The position numbers and the translations under genes are program-made. A stretch of 20,811 nucleotides of DNA from CAZWMK01 sp964635065 (lineage in GTDB: Bacteria; Pseudomonadota; Alphaproteobacteria; Sphingomonadales; Sphingomonadaceae): NCBI GenBank assembly GCA_964635065.1, contig CAZWMK010000033.1, forward strand, positions 1 to 20,811. The letters run 5' to 3'. Shown here one piece after another: positions 7,938 to 15,364 of the stretch; positions within the stretch are counted from its first letter, which is position 1, and each line of letters opens with the position of its first letter. The notes beneath the pieces were generated by a model, which saw only the letters and a list, made by a program, of their open reading frames with translations, ran no database searches and had not been told where the DNA came from.

Positions 7938-9341
7938 ATGATCGAACAGCCTTCCGCGCCAGTTGAAGACGATGTCCCCACCGAGGCGATGGAGGACAAT
8001 CGCCTGAAGCCAGAATTTGTCGACGAGGTGCTCTCCGCGCTCGACGCCGGCGACAGCGAGCGCGTGCGGACGATGACGGTGGCGTTGCACCCCGCCGATA
8101 TTGCCGATCTTGTCGAACTGGTCGACAGCGCGCACCGGCACCCCCTCGCGCAGGCCCTCGGCGACCGTCTTGACGCCGATGTGCTGGCCGAAATGAACGA
8201 CTGGGTCCGCGAGACCCTGATGGACGTGCTGACGCCGACGCAGGTGGCCGATGTCGTCGTCCAGCTCGACACCGACGATGCGGTTGCCATCATCGAGGAT
8301 CTCGACCGCGACGACCAGCGCGCGGTCCTGCGTTCGCTGCCCGCCGACGATCGCGCCGCCATCGAGGAAGCGCTCAGTTTTCCGGAGGAATCCGCCGGAC
8401 GCCTGATGCAGCGCGAGCTGATCGCGGTACCCGAACATTGGACGGTCGGGCAGGTGATCGATTTCCTGCGCGCATCCAGTGATGATCTGGCGACCGATTT
8501 CTGGGAAATCTTCGTTGTCGATCCGGGGCACAGGCCGATTGGCACCATGCGTCTGTCATGGGTGTTGCGGGCGCCGCGCGACATCGCCGTCTCGGATGTC
8601 ATGCAGCGCGAGCAGACGCTCATCCCCGTCGATATGGACCAGGAAGAAGTGGCGCTTCTGTTCCAGAAATACGCACTGATTTCCGCCGCCGTCATCGAAC
8701 CGGCGGGGCGGCTGGTCGGCGTCATCACCGTCGACGACGTGGTGCACATCATTCAGGAAGAAGCCGGCGAGGATATTCTGAAACTGTCGGGCGCGGGCGA
8801 GGGCGACATCAACGAACCCGTGGCCGATACCGTGCGTGCGCGCCTGCGCTGGCTGGTGATCAACCTTGGCACAGCGATTCTGGGGTCGACCGTGATCGGT
8901 GTGTTCGCCGCTACGATCGAGCAGATGGTGGCGCTTGCCATCCTGATGCCGCTGGTGGCCAGCCTTGGCGGCAATGCTGGAACGCAGACCATGGCGGTGG
9001 CCGTGCGCGCGCTGGCCACCAATCAGCTGACTGAATCAAACACGCGCCGGACGATCTACAGGGAAATCAACGTCGCGCTGATCAATGGCGCGGCCATTGC
9101 CATGATTGCGGGCCTTGCCGCTGCGATCTATTTCGCCAATCCCGCACTGGGCGCGGTGTTGGCGGCAGCGATGATCGGCAATATCCTTGTCGCCGGGCTT
9201 GCGGGCGTTCTGGTGCCTGTGGCGCTTGATCGCTACGATATCGATCCTGCGGTTGCCTCCTCGATCTTTGTCACGATGACGACAGATGTCATGGGCTTTT
9301 TCCTGTTTCTGGGTCTGGCCAGCGTTACCGGGATCGTCTGA
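7938..9341 (+). CDS. mgtE: Magnesium transporter MgtE
   Basis: The protein has 467 residues, normal for MgtE, a Mg2+-selective dimeric channel of the inner membrane gated by cytosolic Mg2+. Residues about 25-150 are the helical N domain (the LHPADIADLVELV and LDTDDAVAIIEDLD repeats). A CBS pair lies at about 155-275 (FPEESAGRLM, then ISAAVIEPAGRLVGVITVDDVV). The transmembrane part runs from about 305 to the end and has the signature PLVASLGGNAGTQTMAVAVRAL (338-359). The final pore segment is DPAVASSIFVTMTTDVMGFF (436-455), with Asp450 matching the conserved pore aspartate. All expected parts are present. Its stop overlaps the ATG of the next gene (TGATG), so the two are co-translated. The 42-nt upstream gap is too short for the known Mg2+ riboswitches; a TATAAA box sits right before the ATG. 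Confidence 0.95.
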   Translation: MIEQPSAPVEDDVPTEAMEDNRLKPEFVDEVLSALDAGDSERVRTMTVALHPADIADLVELVDSAHRHPLAQALGDRLDADVLAEMNDWVRETLMDVLTPTQVADVVVQLDTDDAVAIIEDLDRDDQRAVLRSLPADDRAAIEEALSFPEESAGRLMQRELIAVPEHWTVGQVIDFLRASSDDLATDFWEIFVVDPGHRPIGTMRLSWVLRAPRDIAVSDVMQREQTLIPVDMDQEEVALLFQKYALISAAVIEPAGRLVGVITVDDVVHIIQEEAGEDILKLSGAGEGDINEPVADTVRARLRWLVINLGTAILGSTVIGVFAATIEQMVALAILMPLVASLGGNAGTQTMAVAVRALATNQLTESNTRRTIYREINVALINGAAIAMIAGLAAAIYFANPALGAVLAAAMIGNILVAGLAGVLVPVALDRYDIDPAVASSIFVTMTTDVMGFFLFLGLASVTGIV

Positions 9342-10105
9342 TGTCCGACGTCATGCTGGTCGATGACGAACGGCTGGTGGCGCGACTTTATGCCCGCGCC
9401 ATCACGGCGGCCGGCGCGCAGCCCCTGTTGTTCGAGAATGGCGAGGCGGCCTTTGATGCCATCGTCAGCCAGCCGCCCGCGCTGCTGATTACCGACCTCA
9501 ACATGCCCGGCATGTCCGGCCTTGATCTCGTGGAACGTCTGAAGGGACGTGAACTCAAGCGTTTTCCTGTCGTGCTGATGTCGGCGGACGACAATATGGC
9601 GCTTTTGCAGGCCGGCATTGCTGCGGGCGTCGATGATTTCTTCGTGAAGGGCATTCCCTTCCAGCGTTTCATAGCGCGGCTGCGGCACTGGCTGGACGGG
9701 GCGTGGCCGGGTGTGCCCGATCATGTGCGCGCAGCGACCAGCGACAGCCTGATCCGGGCGCCCATGGGCGATGCGCCGATGCAGCGTCTGCACGATGGCC
9801 TTGATCGCTTCATTGGCCGCACCGCGCTCGTCGCCGAAGACATGCTGTCGCTTGTTCCCGCCGATTTCGGGGGGGCCGAGAGCGACATACTGCGTCTGCT
9901 TGGCGTCATCGACGGTATGCTGGCCTTGCTGGCGCGTTCAAACGGTCTGGCGCAATTCCGGCGTGTCGAGGCTGTGGCTGCGGTGTTGCGGCAACTGCCG
10001 TTTGCGCTGGCGCGGCGCGCGGAAGCGCTGTTGCCGCGTTATGATATGGTGGCGGCTACCGCGACGTTCCGCCATGCGGCGCAATCCCTGATCCTGCGCC
10101 CGTAA
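9341..10105 (+). CDS. Response regulator with N-terminal REC domain and unassigned helical C-terminus
   Basis: The protein has 254 residues. Residues 3-118 are a receiver domain: acidic pair Asp8/Asp9, phosphoacceptor Asp52 in LLITDLNMPGMSG, switch Ser81 in VVLMSADD, and Lys103 in DDFFVKGIPF. All catalytic positions are intact, so phosphorylation is likely. Residues about 125-254 look helical and rich in Leu, Ala and Arg. I see no helix-turn-helix, GGDEF, EAL, HD-GYP, histidine-kinase or AAA motif, so the output mode is unknown; protein-protein interaction is a guess. The ATG overlaps the mgtE stop by 1 nt. No histidine kinase gene is nearby, so the partner kinase must be encoded elsewhere. 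It converges on the DUF2807 gene with only 18 bp between the two stop codons. Confidence 0.85.
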   Translation: MSDVMLVDDERLVARLYARAITAAGAQPLLFENGEAAFDAIVSQPPALLITDLNMPGMSGLDLVERLKGRELKRFPVVLMSADDNMALLQAGIAAGVDDFFVKGIPFQRFIARLRHWLDGAWPGVPDHVRAATSDSLIRAPMGDAPMQRLHDGLDRFIGRTALVAEDMLSLVPADFGGAESDILRLLGVIDGMLALLARSNGLAQFRRVEAVAAVLRQLPFALARRAEALLPRYDMVAATATFRHAAQSLILRP

Positions 10106-10123
10106 CGGGCCGCACGCGCAGGT

Positions 10124-10819
10124 TCAGTCCCCCGTGCCGCAGCGGATCAGACCGGCGCCCGACTGCGTGACCTTGCAATCCGCCCCGCCCAATATGTGGA
10201 TGTCCCCAGCACCGCTGGCGGCAAGCGTGGCCTTTTGCTCTGCCCGGATTTCCAGCTGCCCGCTGCCGTATAACCGGCTGGTTACATCCTTGCAGGTCAA
10301 GGCGCCTGCATCGATGCTGCCTGCACCATTGAGGGTGATGCGCGCGGTGTCGCAGTGCCCGTTCAGCGTCATGCTGCCGCGACCAGACAGGCTGAGGTCC
10401 AGCGTCCGCGCTTTGATTTGCCGTGCTGCCAGATGCGCTGATCCTGCGACATGCAGGTCGACCACGTCACCACCTAGTTGGTCGACATCCAGCATGGCCG
10501 AGCCGGATAGAGTTATCCCGGACAGCCGATGGGCGGAAATCTCGATCCTGAGCGGCGTGGCCTTGCTCCAGTCCCAGCCATTGCCCTTGTCCATGGCGAT
10601 CCGCAGTCGGCGGCTGTGAACCGTGACTTTCAGCCGATCAAGCGCGGCGCTGTCGCCGATTGCCTTGACCCCTTGCGGTCGCCCGGTGACGACCGTGATG
10701 ACATGCGGTCCGCCGATGTCGATGCGCTCGAAATCCGTCACCATGAAGCGGCGCTCGGCGGCATGGACAGGTGCTGCGCCGATCATCAGGGCCAATATGG
10801 CCCATAGGCACCCTCGCAT
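10124..10819 (-). CDS. Exported DUF2807 (GIN domain) protein
   Basis: The protein has 231 residues from the ATG at 10819. That start was chosen because it gives a clean signal peptide (MRGCLWAILALMIGAAPVHA, cleavage after Ala20) and has GGGAGA 5-6 nt upstream; the frame is open further, but the added 56 residues are not signal-like. The mature part is a DUF2807 putative adhesin head. It opens with FERIDIGGPHVITVVTG and then shows successive turns such as LSGSAMLDV, VAGSAHLAA, LSGRGSMTL, LNGAGSIDA, LYGSGQLEI, ASGAGDIHI and QSGAGLIRC. The GSG/GAG spacing suggests a right-handed beta-helix. Likely periplasmic or surface located; no function is established. Four cysteines fall in the second half of the mature protein and could form disulfides. 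It is divergent from a small secreted-protein gene. Confidence 0.82.
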   Translation of the reverse strand: MRGCLWAILALMIGAAPVHAAERRFMVTDFERIDIGGPHVITVVTGRPQGVKAIGDSAALDRLKVTVHSRRLRIAMDKGNGWDWSKATPLRIEISAHRLSGITLSGSAMLDVDQLGGDVVDLHVAGSAHLAARQIKARTLDLSLSGRGSMTLNGHCDTARITLNGAGSIDAGALTCKDVTSRLYGSGQLEIRAEQKATLAASGAGDIHILGGADCKVTQSGAGLIRCGTGD

Positions 10820-10910
10820 GGCGTTCTCCCAGTTGCGCGCGACAGGAAATACTCGCCGCCGCCATGAATCTGTGAAACCTTGTGGCCTGTTCATCATGAC
10901 GGAGACAAGC

Positions 10911-11156
10911 ATGAAACTGATATATGGCGGCCTTGGCATCGTGACGCTGGCAGCGGCAGCGCTCCTTGTCGCCGGGCAATCCGGCAACCGCGCCGAGGCG
11001 CAGATGAGCGGTTCACGGCAATATGCCCTTGATGCGACGACGGTGGGCGGCGAAAGCCATGTCTACATGATCGACAGTCAGAGCGGACGGCTGCTGTTCT
11101 GCCGGACGGCTGCCGGAAAAGCACCGGTGTGCCAATGGACGCAGGTGCCTGCCTGA
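10911..11156 (+). CDS. Small secreted protein, 81 residues, unknown function
   Basis: I do not recognise this protein. The start at 10911 is supported by GGAG at 10901-10904, 6 nt upstream. An ATG at 10896 would place that site inside the gene. Residues 1-30 form a signal peptide with a long hydrophobic core and an AEA cleavage site after residue 30, leaving a mature chain of about 51 residues. The mature part contains VYMIDSQSGRLLFC and Cys64/Cys74, which could form a disulfide. The pattern (a Tyr/Met-Ile-Asp strand, then SGRL, then Cys) suggests a small beta-sheet fold. It is transcribed divergently from the DUF2807 gene with a 91-nt gap, so the two exported proteins may share control. The short coding sequence and the good ribosome site make it a believable gene. 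Confidence 0.7.
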   Translation: MKLIYGGLGIVTLAAAALLVAGQSGNRAEAQMSGSRQYALDATTVGGESHVYMIDSQSGRLLFCRTAAGKAPVCQWTQVPA

Positions 11157-11198
11157 TGCCCGGTCACGGGTTGCGCCATTGATCGTGCGGGTGGCGGA

Positions 11199-12296
11199 TC
11201 AGTAGAGGAACATGGGCATCCCCTGCACGCGCTTCAGCCGCGCGCGATAGGTCGCCCGGTCGTACATCTCGTCGACGTTGATCCGGCGGCTGTCGCATTC
11301 AGCCGTGCTTGCCGGCACATGACTGTAATTGCCGTCGATCAGTGCGACCATGCGCCCGGTCGTGCCCGCCTCGATCAACTGCACGGCCTGCGCTCCGAAG
11401 GCGAAGCCGACCATGCGGTCCAGCGCATCCGGGGCGCCTGCGCGCATGAGATAGGCCAGTTCCTGCAAGACCGTGCCTTCACCTGTGCGCGCCTGGATCG
11501 CGGCGGCAAGGTGATGGCCCACGCCGACTTCGGTGCGTTCGATCCCCGATTTCGACAGGTCGTCGCGCACGGTCATGCCCTTCAAATGCGCGCCTTCAGA
11601 GATCACGACAACGGCATAGCCCGCCGGGTTGCTGCGTTTGTCCTCGACGAGAAGCGGCAGCAGTACGTCAAGATCGGCAGGGACTTCGGCAATGACCGTG
11701 CGATCGACTTGCGCGAGAAAACCGGCCAGAAGTGCGGTTTCGCCGCTGTGCCGCCCGAAAAGCTGGATGACGCCGATGCGTTCGTGGCTTTCGATCGTGG
11801 TGCGCAGGGCATTGATCGCATCGACCGAGCGCGACACCGCCGTTGAAAAACCGATACAGTAATCGGTGCCGCAGACATCATTGTCCATGGTCTTCGGTAT
11901 CGAGATCACAGGCACACCCAGCCGGTCGAGATGCGCGGAAAAGCGCAAGGTGCCGTCGCCGCCCAGGGTGAGGACGACGTCGATGCCCAGACGCTCCAGC
12001 ACGTGCAGCACATGGGCTGTACGATCGCCTTCGGGACGGGTGCGCGGGTCCATGCGCGAACTGTGCAACATGGTGCCGCCGACCCGGTCGATGCCGCGCA
12101 CCCGCTCGCGGTCGAGATGGATCGTGTTGCGTGCAATGCTGGCGGGATCGTTGGGATCGGTTTCCAGCACGCCCTGCCAGCCCCGGCGAAAACCGGTCAC
12201 TTTCCAGCCGCGATCATCGGCATTCAGGGCAACCGAACGGATGCAGGCGTTCAGGCCGGGCACGTCGCCGCCGCCAGTCAGGATGGCAAGGTGCAT
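11199..12296 (-). CDS. 6-phosphofructokinase family enzyme (ATP- or PPi-dependent)
   Basis: This 365-residue cytosolic enzyme of the PfkA superfamily phosphorylates fructose 6-phosphate, or runs the reverse reaction if it uses pyrophosphate. Motifs are GGGDVPGLNA near the N-terminus (usually GGDAPG), GGDGT (112-116), PKTMDND (134-140, catalytic Asp138), GRHSGETA and VISEGAH. Gly115 in GGDG is the ATP-type residue, whereas Lys135 in PKT is the PPi-type residue, so phosphoryl-donor choice cannot be called. The same Gly/Lys combination is known in some ATP-dependent phosphofructokinases, such as those of trypanosomatids. The start is ATG 12296 with GAGG 7 nt upstream; an in-frame TTG at 12302 is less likely. 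It lies 75 nt downstream of the acyl-CoA dehydrogenase gene on the same strand. Confidence 0.9.
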   Translation of the reverse strand: MHLAILTGGGDVPGLNACIRSVALNADDRGWKVTGFRRGWQGVLETDPNDPASIARNTIHLDRERVRGIDRVGGTMLHSSRMDPRTRPEGDRTAHVLHVLERLGIDVVLTLGGDGTLRFSAHLDRLGVPVISIPKTMDNDVCGTDYCIGFSTAVSRSVDAINALRTTIESHERIGVIQLFGRHSGETALLAGFLAQVDRTVIAEVPADLDVLLPLLVEDKRSNPAGYAVVVISEGAHLKGMTVRDDLSKSGIERTEVGVGHHLAAAIQARTGEGTVLQELAYLMRAGAPDALDRMVGFAFGAQAVQLIEAGTTGRMVALIDGNYSHVPASTAECDSRRINVDEMYDRATYRARLKRVQGMPMFLY

Positions 12297-12371
12297 GGTC
12301 AAACCTCGTCGTCGAAAAAATGGTGCCAGCCATCAGGCCTAATCACCTGACGCCATAAAGCAAAGCCCTGC

Positions 12372-13700
12372 TCAGCGCGGACCGGGCACCTGCAAGGCCA
12401 TCTCTGCTTCGACTGCGGCTTTAACCGCGCCTTCGGCATGGCGGGCAAATTCCATGCGCGCAATGCTGCGTTTGTGGATTTCGTCGGGACCATCAGCCAG
12501 TCTGAGCGTGCGGATGCTGGCATAAAGATGCGCCAGCCCCGCATCGGGTCCGACGCCTGCCGCACCATAGGCCTGGATCGCATCGTCGATGATCTGAAGC
12601 GCGATTCGCGGTGCTATGGTCTTGATCATCGCGATTTCCATCCGTGCGGCCTTGTTACCGACGCGATCCATCATATCGGCGGCCTTGAGGCACAAAAGCC
12701 GCGCCATTTCGATATTGGTGCGGGCTTCCGCCACCCTTTGCTCCCAGACGGACTGATCGGCGATCCGCTTGCCAAAGGCCATGCGCGTCAACAGGCGGCG
12801 CGTCATCTTTTCCAGCGCGACTTCGGCGGCGCCCAGCGTGCGCATGCAATGATGAATGCGGCCCGGTCCCAGACGGCCCTGAGCAATATCAAAGCCCCGG
12901 CCTTCGCCCAGAATCATGTTGGTGGCCGGCACGCGGACATCGTCCAGTATGACTTCGCCATGCCCGTGCGGTGCTTCGTCATAACCAAAAACGCTGAGCA
13001 TCCGTTCCACCCGTACGCCCGGTGCATCAAGCGGCACGAGGATCTGCGATTGCTGCAGGTGGCGGGGTGCGTCGGGGTCGGTTTTGCCCATGACGATGGC
13101 GATCTTGCAGCGGGGATCGCCGACACCGCTGGAATACCACTTGCGTCCGGTGACGACATAGTGATCGCCATCGCGGCGAATGCGGGTTTCGATGTTGGTG
13201 GCATCCGACGAGGCGACGCCCGGTTCCGTCATCAGGAAGGCCGAACGGATGCGGCCTTCCATCAGTGGCACAAGCCATTCGCTCTGCTGGGCGGCACTGC
13301 CATAACGCAGCAGCACTTCCATGTTGCCCGTATCGGGGGCGGCGCAGTTGAAGACTTCGGTCGACCAGGGCAGGCGGCCCATTTCCTCTGCCAGCGGCGC
13401 GAACTCGAGGTTGCTGAGGCCCGGTCCGTCAAAGGTGAATGGCGAGACGGGCGGTGCGTGCAGCGGCGGCATGAACAGGTTCCACAATCCGGCGGCGCGC
13501 GCTTTTTCTTTCAGTTCTTCGACGACAGGCAGCACGGTCCAGCGCGAAGGGGCGGCGGACAATTCCTGATGATAACGTGTATCGGCGGGCTGGACATGCG
13601 CAGCCATGAAGTCTTTCAGGCGTTCAAGATAGGCCTGCGCCCGCGCACCAGTCTCAAAGTTCATGCCGTCACCCGTCAATGGTTGTTGTTCGTTTGCCAT
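12372..13700 (-). CDS. Acyl-CoA dehydrogenase family protein, ACAD10/11-like
   Basis: This is a 442-residue FAD enzyme of acyl-CoA alpha,beta-oxidation. Visible motifs are FLMTEPGVASSDATNI (155-170, flavin/substrate loop), GRKWYSSGV (185-193), FGKRIADQSVWEQRVAE (309-325), and AIQAYGAAGVGPD followed by RTLRLADGPDEIHKRSIARME. The last block is very like mammalian ACAD10/ACAD11 and their bacterial relatives rather than the short- or medium-chain FadE types. In the medium-chain enzymes the catalytic Glu lies just after the YGxxG motif; here that stretch (GPDAGLAHL) has no Glu, so the base must come from elsewhere. ACAD11-type enzymes have been linked to hydroxylated acyl-CoAs, but no partner kinase gene is present here. 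The start at 13700 (or ATG 13664) is uncertain. The gene sits between the zinc-ribbon and phosphofructokinase genes on one strand. Confidence 0.87.
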   Translation of the reverse strand: MANEQQPLTGDGMNFETGARAQAYLERLKDFMAAHVQPADTRYHQELSAAPSRWTVLPVVEELKEKARAAGLWNLFMPPLHAPPVSPFTFDGPGLSNLEFAPLAEEMGRLPWSTEVFNCAAPDTGNMEVLLRYGSAAQQSEWLVPLMEGRIRSAFLMTEPGVASSDATNIETRIRRDGDHYVVTGRKWYSSGVGDPRCKIAIVMGKTDPDAPRHLQQSQILVPLDAPGVRVERMLSVFGYDEAPHGHGEVILDDVRVPATNMILGEGRGFDIAQGRLGPGRIHHCMRTLGAAEVALEKMTRRLLTRMAFGKRIADQSVWEQRVAEARTNIEMARLLCLKAADMMDRVGNKAARMEIAMIKTIAPRIALQIIDDAIQAYGAAGVGPDAGLAHLYASIRTLRLADGPDEIHKRSIARMEFARHAEGAVKAAVEAEMALQVPGPR

Positions 13701-13752
13701 GGCATGGGTGCACCCTGCCGGCCTTGATGTGGATCAGGCCCTTTCGTGCCTG

Positions 13753-14487
13753 TCAGGGGCGCGCGTCCGGGGCGAATTGCAGTTGCAGGCCGACCGGGCG
13801 CGGTTCGGTCGGGAAGTTTACGGCGCGCGTTTCCATGATCGTGGATTTGCCGGGGGGGAGGCTGGTTTCCTTGGCGCCAAAGGTCCAGGAAAAGACCGGA
13901 TCATTGTCGGCGTCCAGCATGGTGGCGCGTACCTTGGGCAAAGGCTGTGGCGCGCGCGTCGGATTGACGACCCTGACGGCAAGGGGCTGGACAATGTCGC
14001 CATTGGACAGAAGCCGCGCATGGGGCAGTTCGGCAACCGAAATTGTGAGCGGGCTTGGCGGAGCGCCGACTTCGGCAGCAAACAGGCTGCTGTCTGTCCC
14101 GAACAGGGCCGGAACCAGTCGCTCCTTCCAGGTCAGGATGTTGAACAGGATCAGCAGGGCCGCAGCGGTGAAGGCTGCGGCGGTATAGATGCGTGCCGGA
14201 TTTCGCCGGTTCGTTCGGCGTGTTGTCTGTCTGTGCCCGCCAGATGGCATGGCGGGCGACGGAAACGGTTGGGAATCTGGCGGACTGACGGTAGATTCAT
14301 GCTGTGGTGCCGACGTCGCGTTCATGACCGGTGTCGATGCGGGCGCCGATACCCGCGCCGTGTCCGAAACCTGATACTGGTGCCAGCTGTGCTTGCAGGC
14401 TGCGCAGCGCACTGGACGTCCCGAAGGCGTGATGACATCATCGGCGACAAGGTAGCGCGTGTGGCACTGCGGGCAGGAAATGATCAT
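13753..14487 (-). CDS. MJ0042-type zinc-ribbon membrane protein (DUF3426-like)
   Basis: The protein has 244 residues. An N-terminal zinc ribbon is clear: Cys5-x2-Cys8 and Cys28-x2-Cys31 (ISCPQCHTRYLV and VRCAACKHSW). A Pro/Ser/Thr-rich linker covers about 40-95, ending in a basic stretch (RQTTRRTNRR), then one transmembrane helix (about 100-119). The C-terminal domain of about 125 residues is a DUF3426-like beta sandwich with VRVVNPTRAPQPLPKVRATM and PPGKSTIMETRAVNFP. The orientation is presumably ribbon inside and sandwich outside. In many alphaproteobacteria such a gene stands divergent to ftsE, as here, which suggests an envelope or cell-division role, but no function is proven. The ATG at 14487 lies 148 nt from the chosen ftsE start. 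The gene is followed by the acyl-CoA dehydrogenase gene after 52 nt. Confidence 0.85.
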   Translation of the reverse strand: MIISCPQCHTRYLVADDVITPSGRPVRCAACKHSWHQYQVSDTARVSAPASTPVMNATSAPQHESTVSPPDSQPFPSPAMPSGGHRQTTRRTNRRNPARIYTAAAFTAAALLILFNILTWKERLVPALFGTDSSLFAAEVGAPPSPLTISVAELPHARLLSNGDIVQPLAVRVVNPTRAPQPLPKVRATMLDADNDPVFSWTFGAKETSLPPGKSTIMETRAVNFPTEPRPVGLQLQFAPDARP

Positions 14488-14635
14488 GTCGGCCGCCGAG
14501 CCCCCCTTTTACAACCAGAATGAGCATAGTCACGCGCGTCAGGAAAAAACAGACGCTTTGTCACAGCTTAAACGCATGTTCTGGACGCCTGACGCCGGGC
14601 GTGCCAGAGATGGCGCCGGAGGTTGTATCGGTGCC

Positions 14636-15364
14636 GTGAACAATGTCGTCAGCTTCGAAAATGTAGGTTTGCGCTACGGCACTGGCGCCGAAGTGCTGTG
14701 CGACATCAGTTTTTCCCTGACGCGCGGTAGCTTCCATTTCCTTGTAGGCTCGTCGGGGGCGGGCAAGACTTCCTTGCTGCAATTGCTCTATCTGGCACAG
14801 CGTCCAAGCCGTGGCCGTATTTCGCTTTTCGGCGAAGACATTGTTTCGCTGCGGCGCACGGAATTGCCCGCCCTGAGGCGGCGAATCGGCGTCGTCTTTC
14901 AGGATTTCCGGCTGGCCGCGCATCTCAGCGCCTTTGACAATGTCGCTCTGCCAATGCGGATTGCCGGTGCCGATGAAGAATCCGTCGCCGCGCATGTCAC
15001 GGAAATGCTGGCATGGGTCGGGCTTGCCGATCGCATGCACGCCCGTCCGGCGACCTTGTCGGGCGGCGAACAACAGCGCCTGGCGATTGCACGGGCCGTG
15101 ATCGGCAAGCCCGATCTGCTGCTGGCTGATGAACCGACGGGCAATGTCGATCCCGAAATGGCCGAACGCCTGCTGCACCTGTTCCATGAACTCAACCGTC
15201 TAGGCACGACGATTGTGGTCGCAACTCATGACATGCACCTGATCGCCCGTGTTCCCGGCGCATCGATCATGCGGCTGGATCGCGGCATGCTGGTTGATTC
15301 CGCGTCGTTGCAGCGCCACCCTCAACAGCGCCCTTATCGGCCGTCCGGGCGAGTCATGCCATGA
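14636..15364 (+). CDS. ftsE: Cell-division ABC transporter ATP-binding protein FtsE
   Basis: This is the ATPase of FtsEX, which works at the division septum to activate periplasmic peptidoglycan hydrolases. All ABC motifs are intact (numbering from the GTG): Walker A GSSGAGKT 38-45, the FtsE-specific Q-loop VFQDFRLAAHLS with Gln89, signature LSGGEQQ 141-147, Walker B LLLADEPTGNVD with Glu166, and switch His198. I chose the GTG at 14636 (242 residues) because the ABC fold starts at once (NNVVSFENVGLRYG) and GGAGG lies upstream at 14618-14622. The 13-nt spacing is long, so an upstream start (ATG 14576 or 14486) is possible. The longer versions would add up to 50 residues that look non-conserved. 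It overlaps ftsX by 4 nt (ATGA). Confidence 0.92.
   Translation: MNNVVSFENVGLRYGTGAEVLCDISFSLTRGSFHFLVGSSGAGKTSLLQLLYLAQRPSRGRISLFGEDIVSLRRTELPALRRRIGVVFQDFRLAAHLSAFDNVALPMRIAGADEESVAAHVTEMLAWVGLADRMHARPATLSGGEQQRLAIARAVIGKPDLLLADEPTGNVDPEMAERLLHLFHELNRLGTTIVVATHDMHLIARVPGASIMRLDRGMLVDSASLQRHPQQRPYRPSGRVMP

Noticed and set aside
11159..11170. CCCG-GTCA-CGGG hairpin after the small secreted-protein gene
   Set aside because: Only a 4-bp stem and no following T-tract, so not supported as a terminator.
12315..12333. Short hairpin (ATGG/CCAT) with a run of six T on the minus strand between the acyl-CoA dehydrogenase and phosphofructokinase genes
   Set aside because: A 4-bp stem is too weak for a terminator; the A/T run is probably just spacer before the phosphofructokinase ribosome site.
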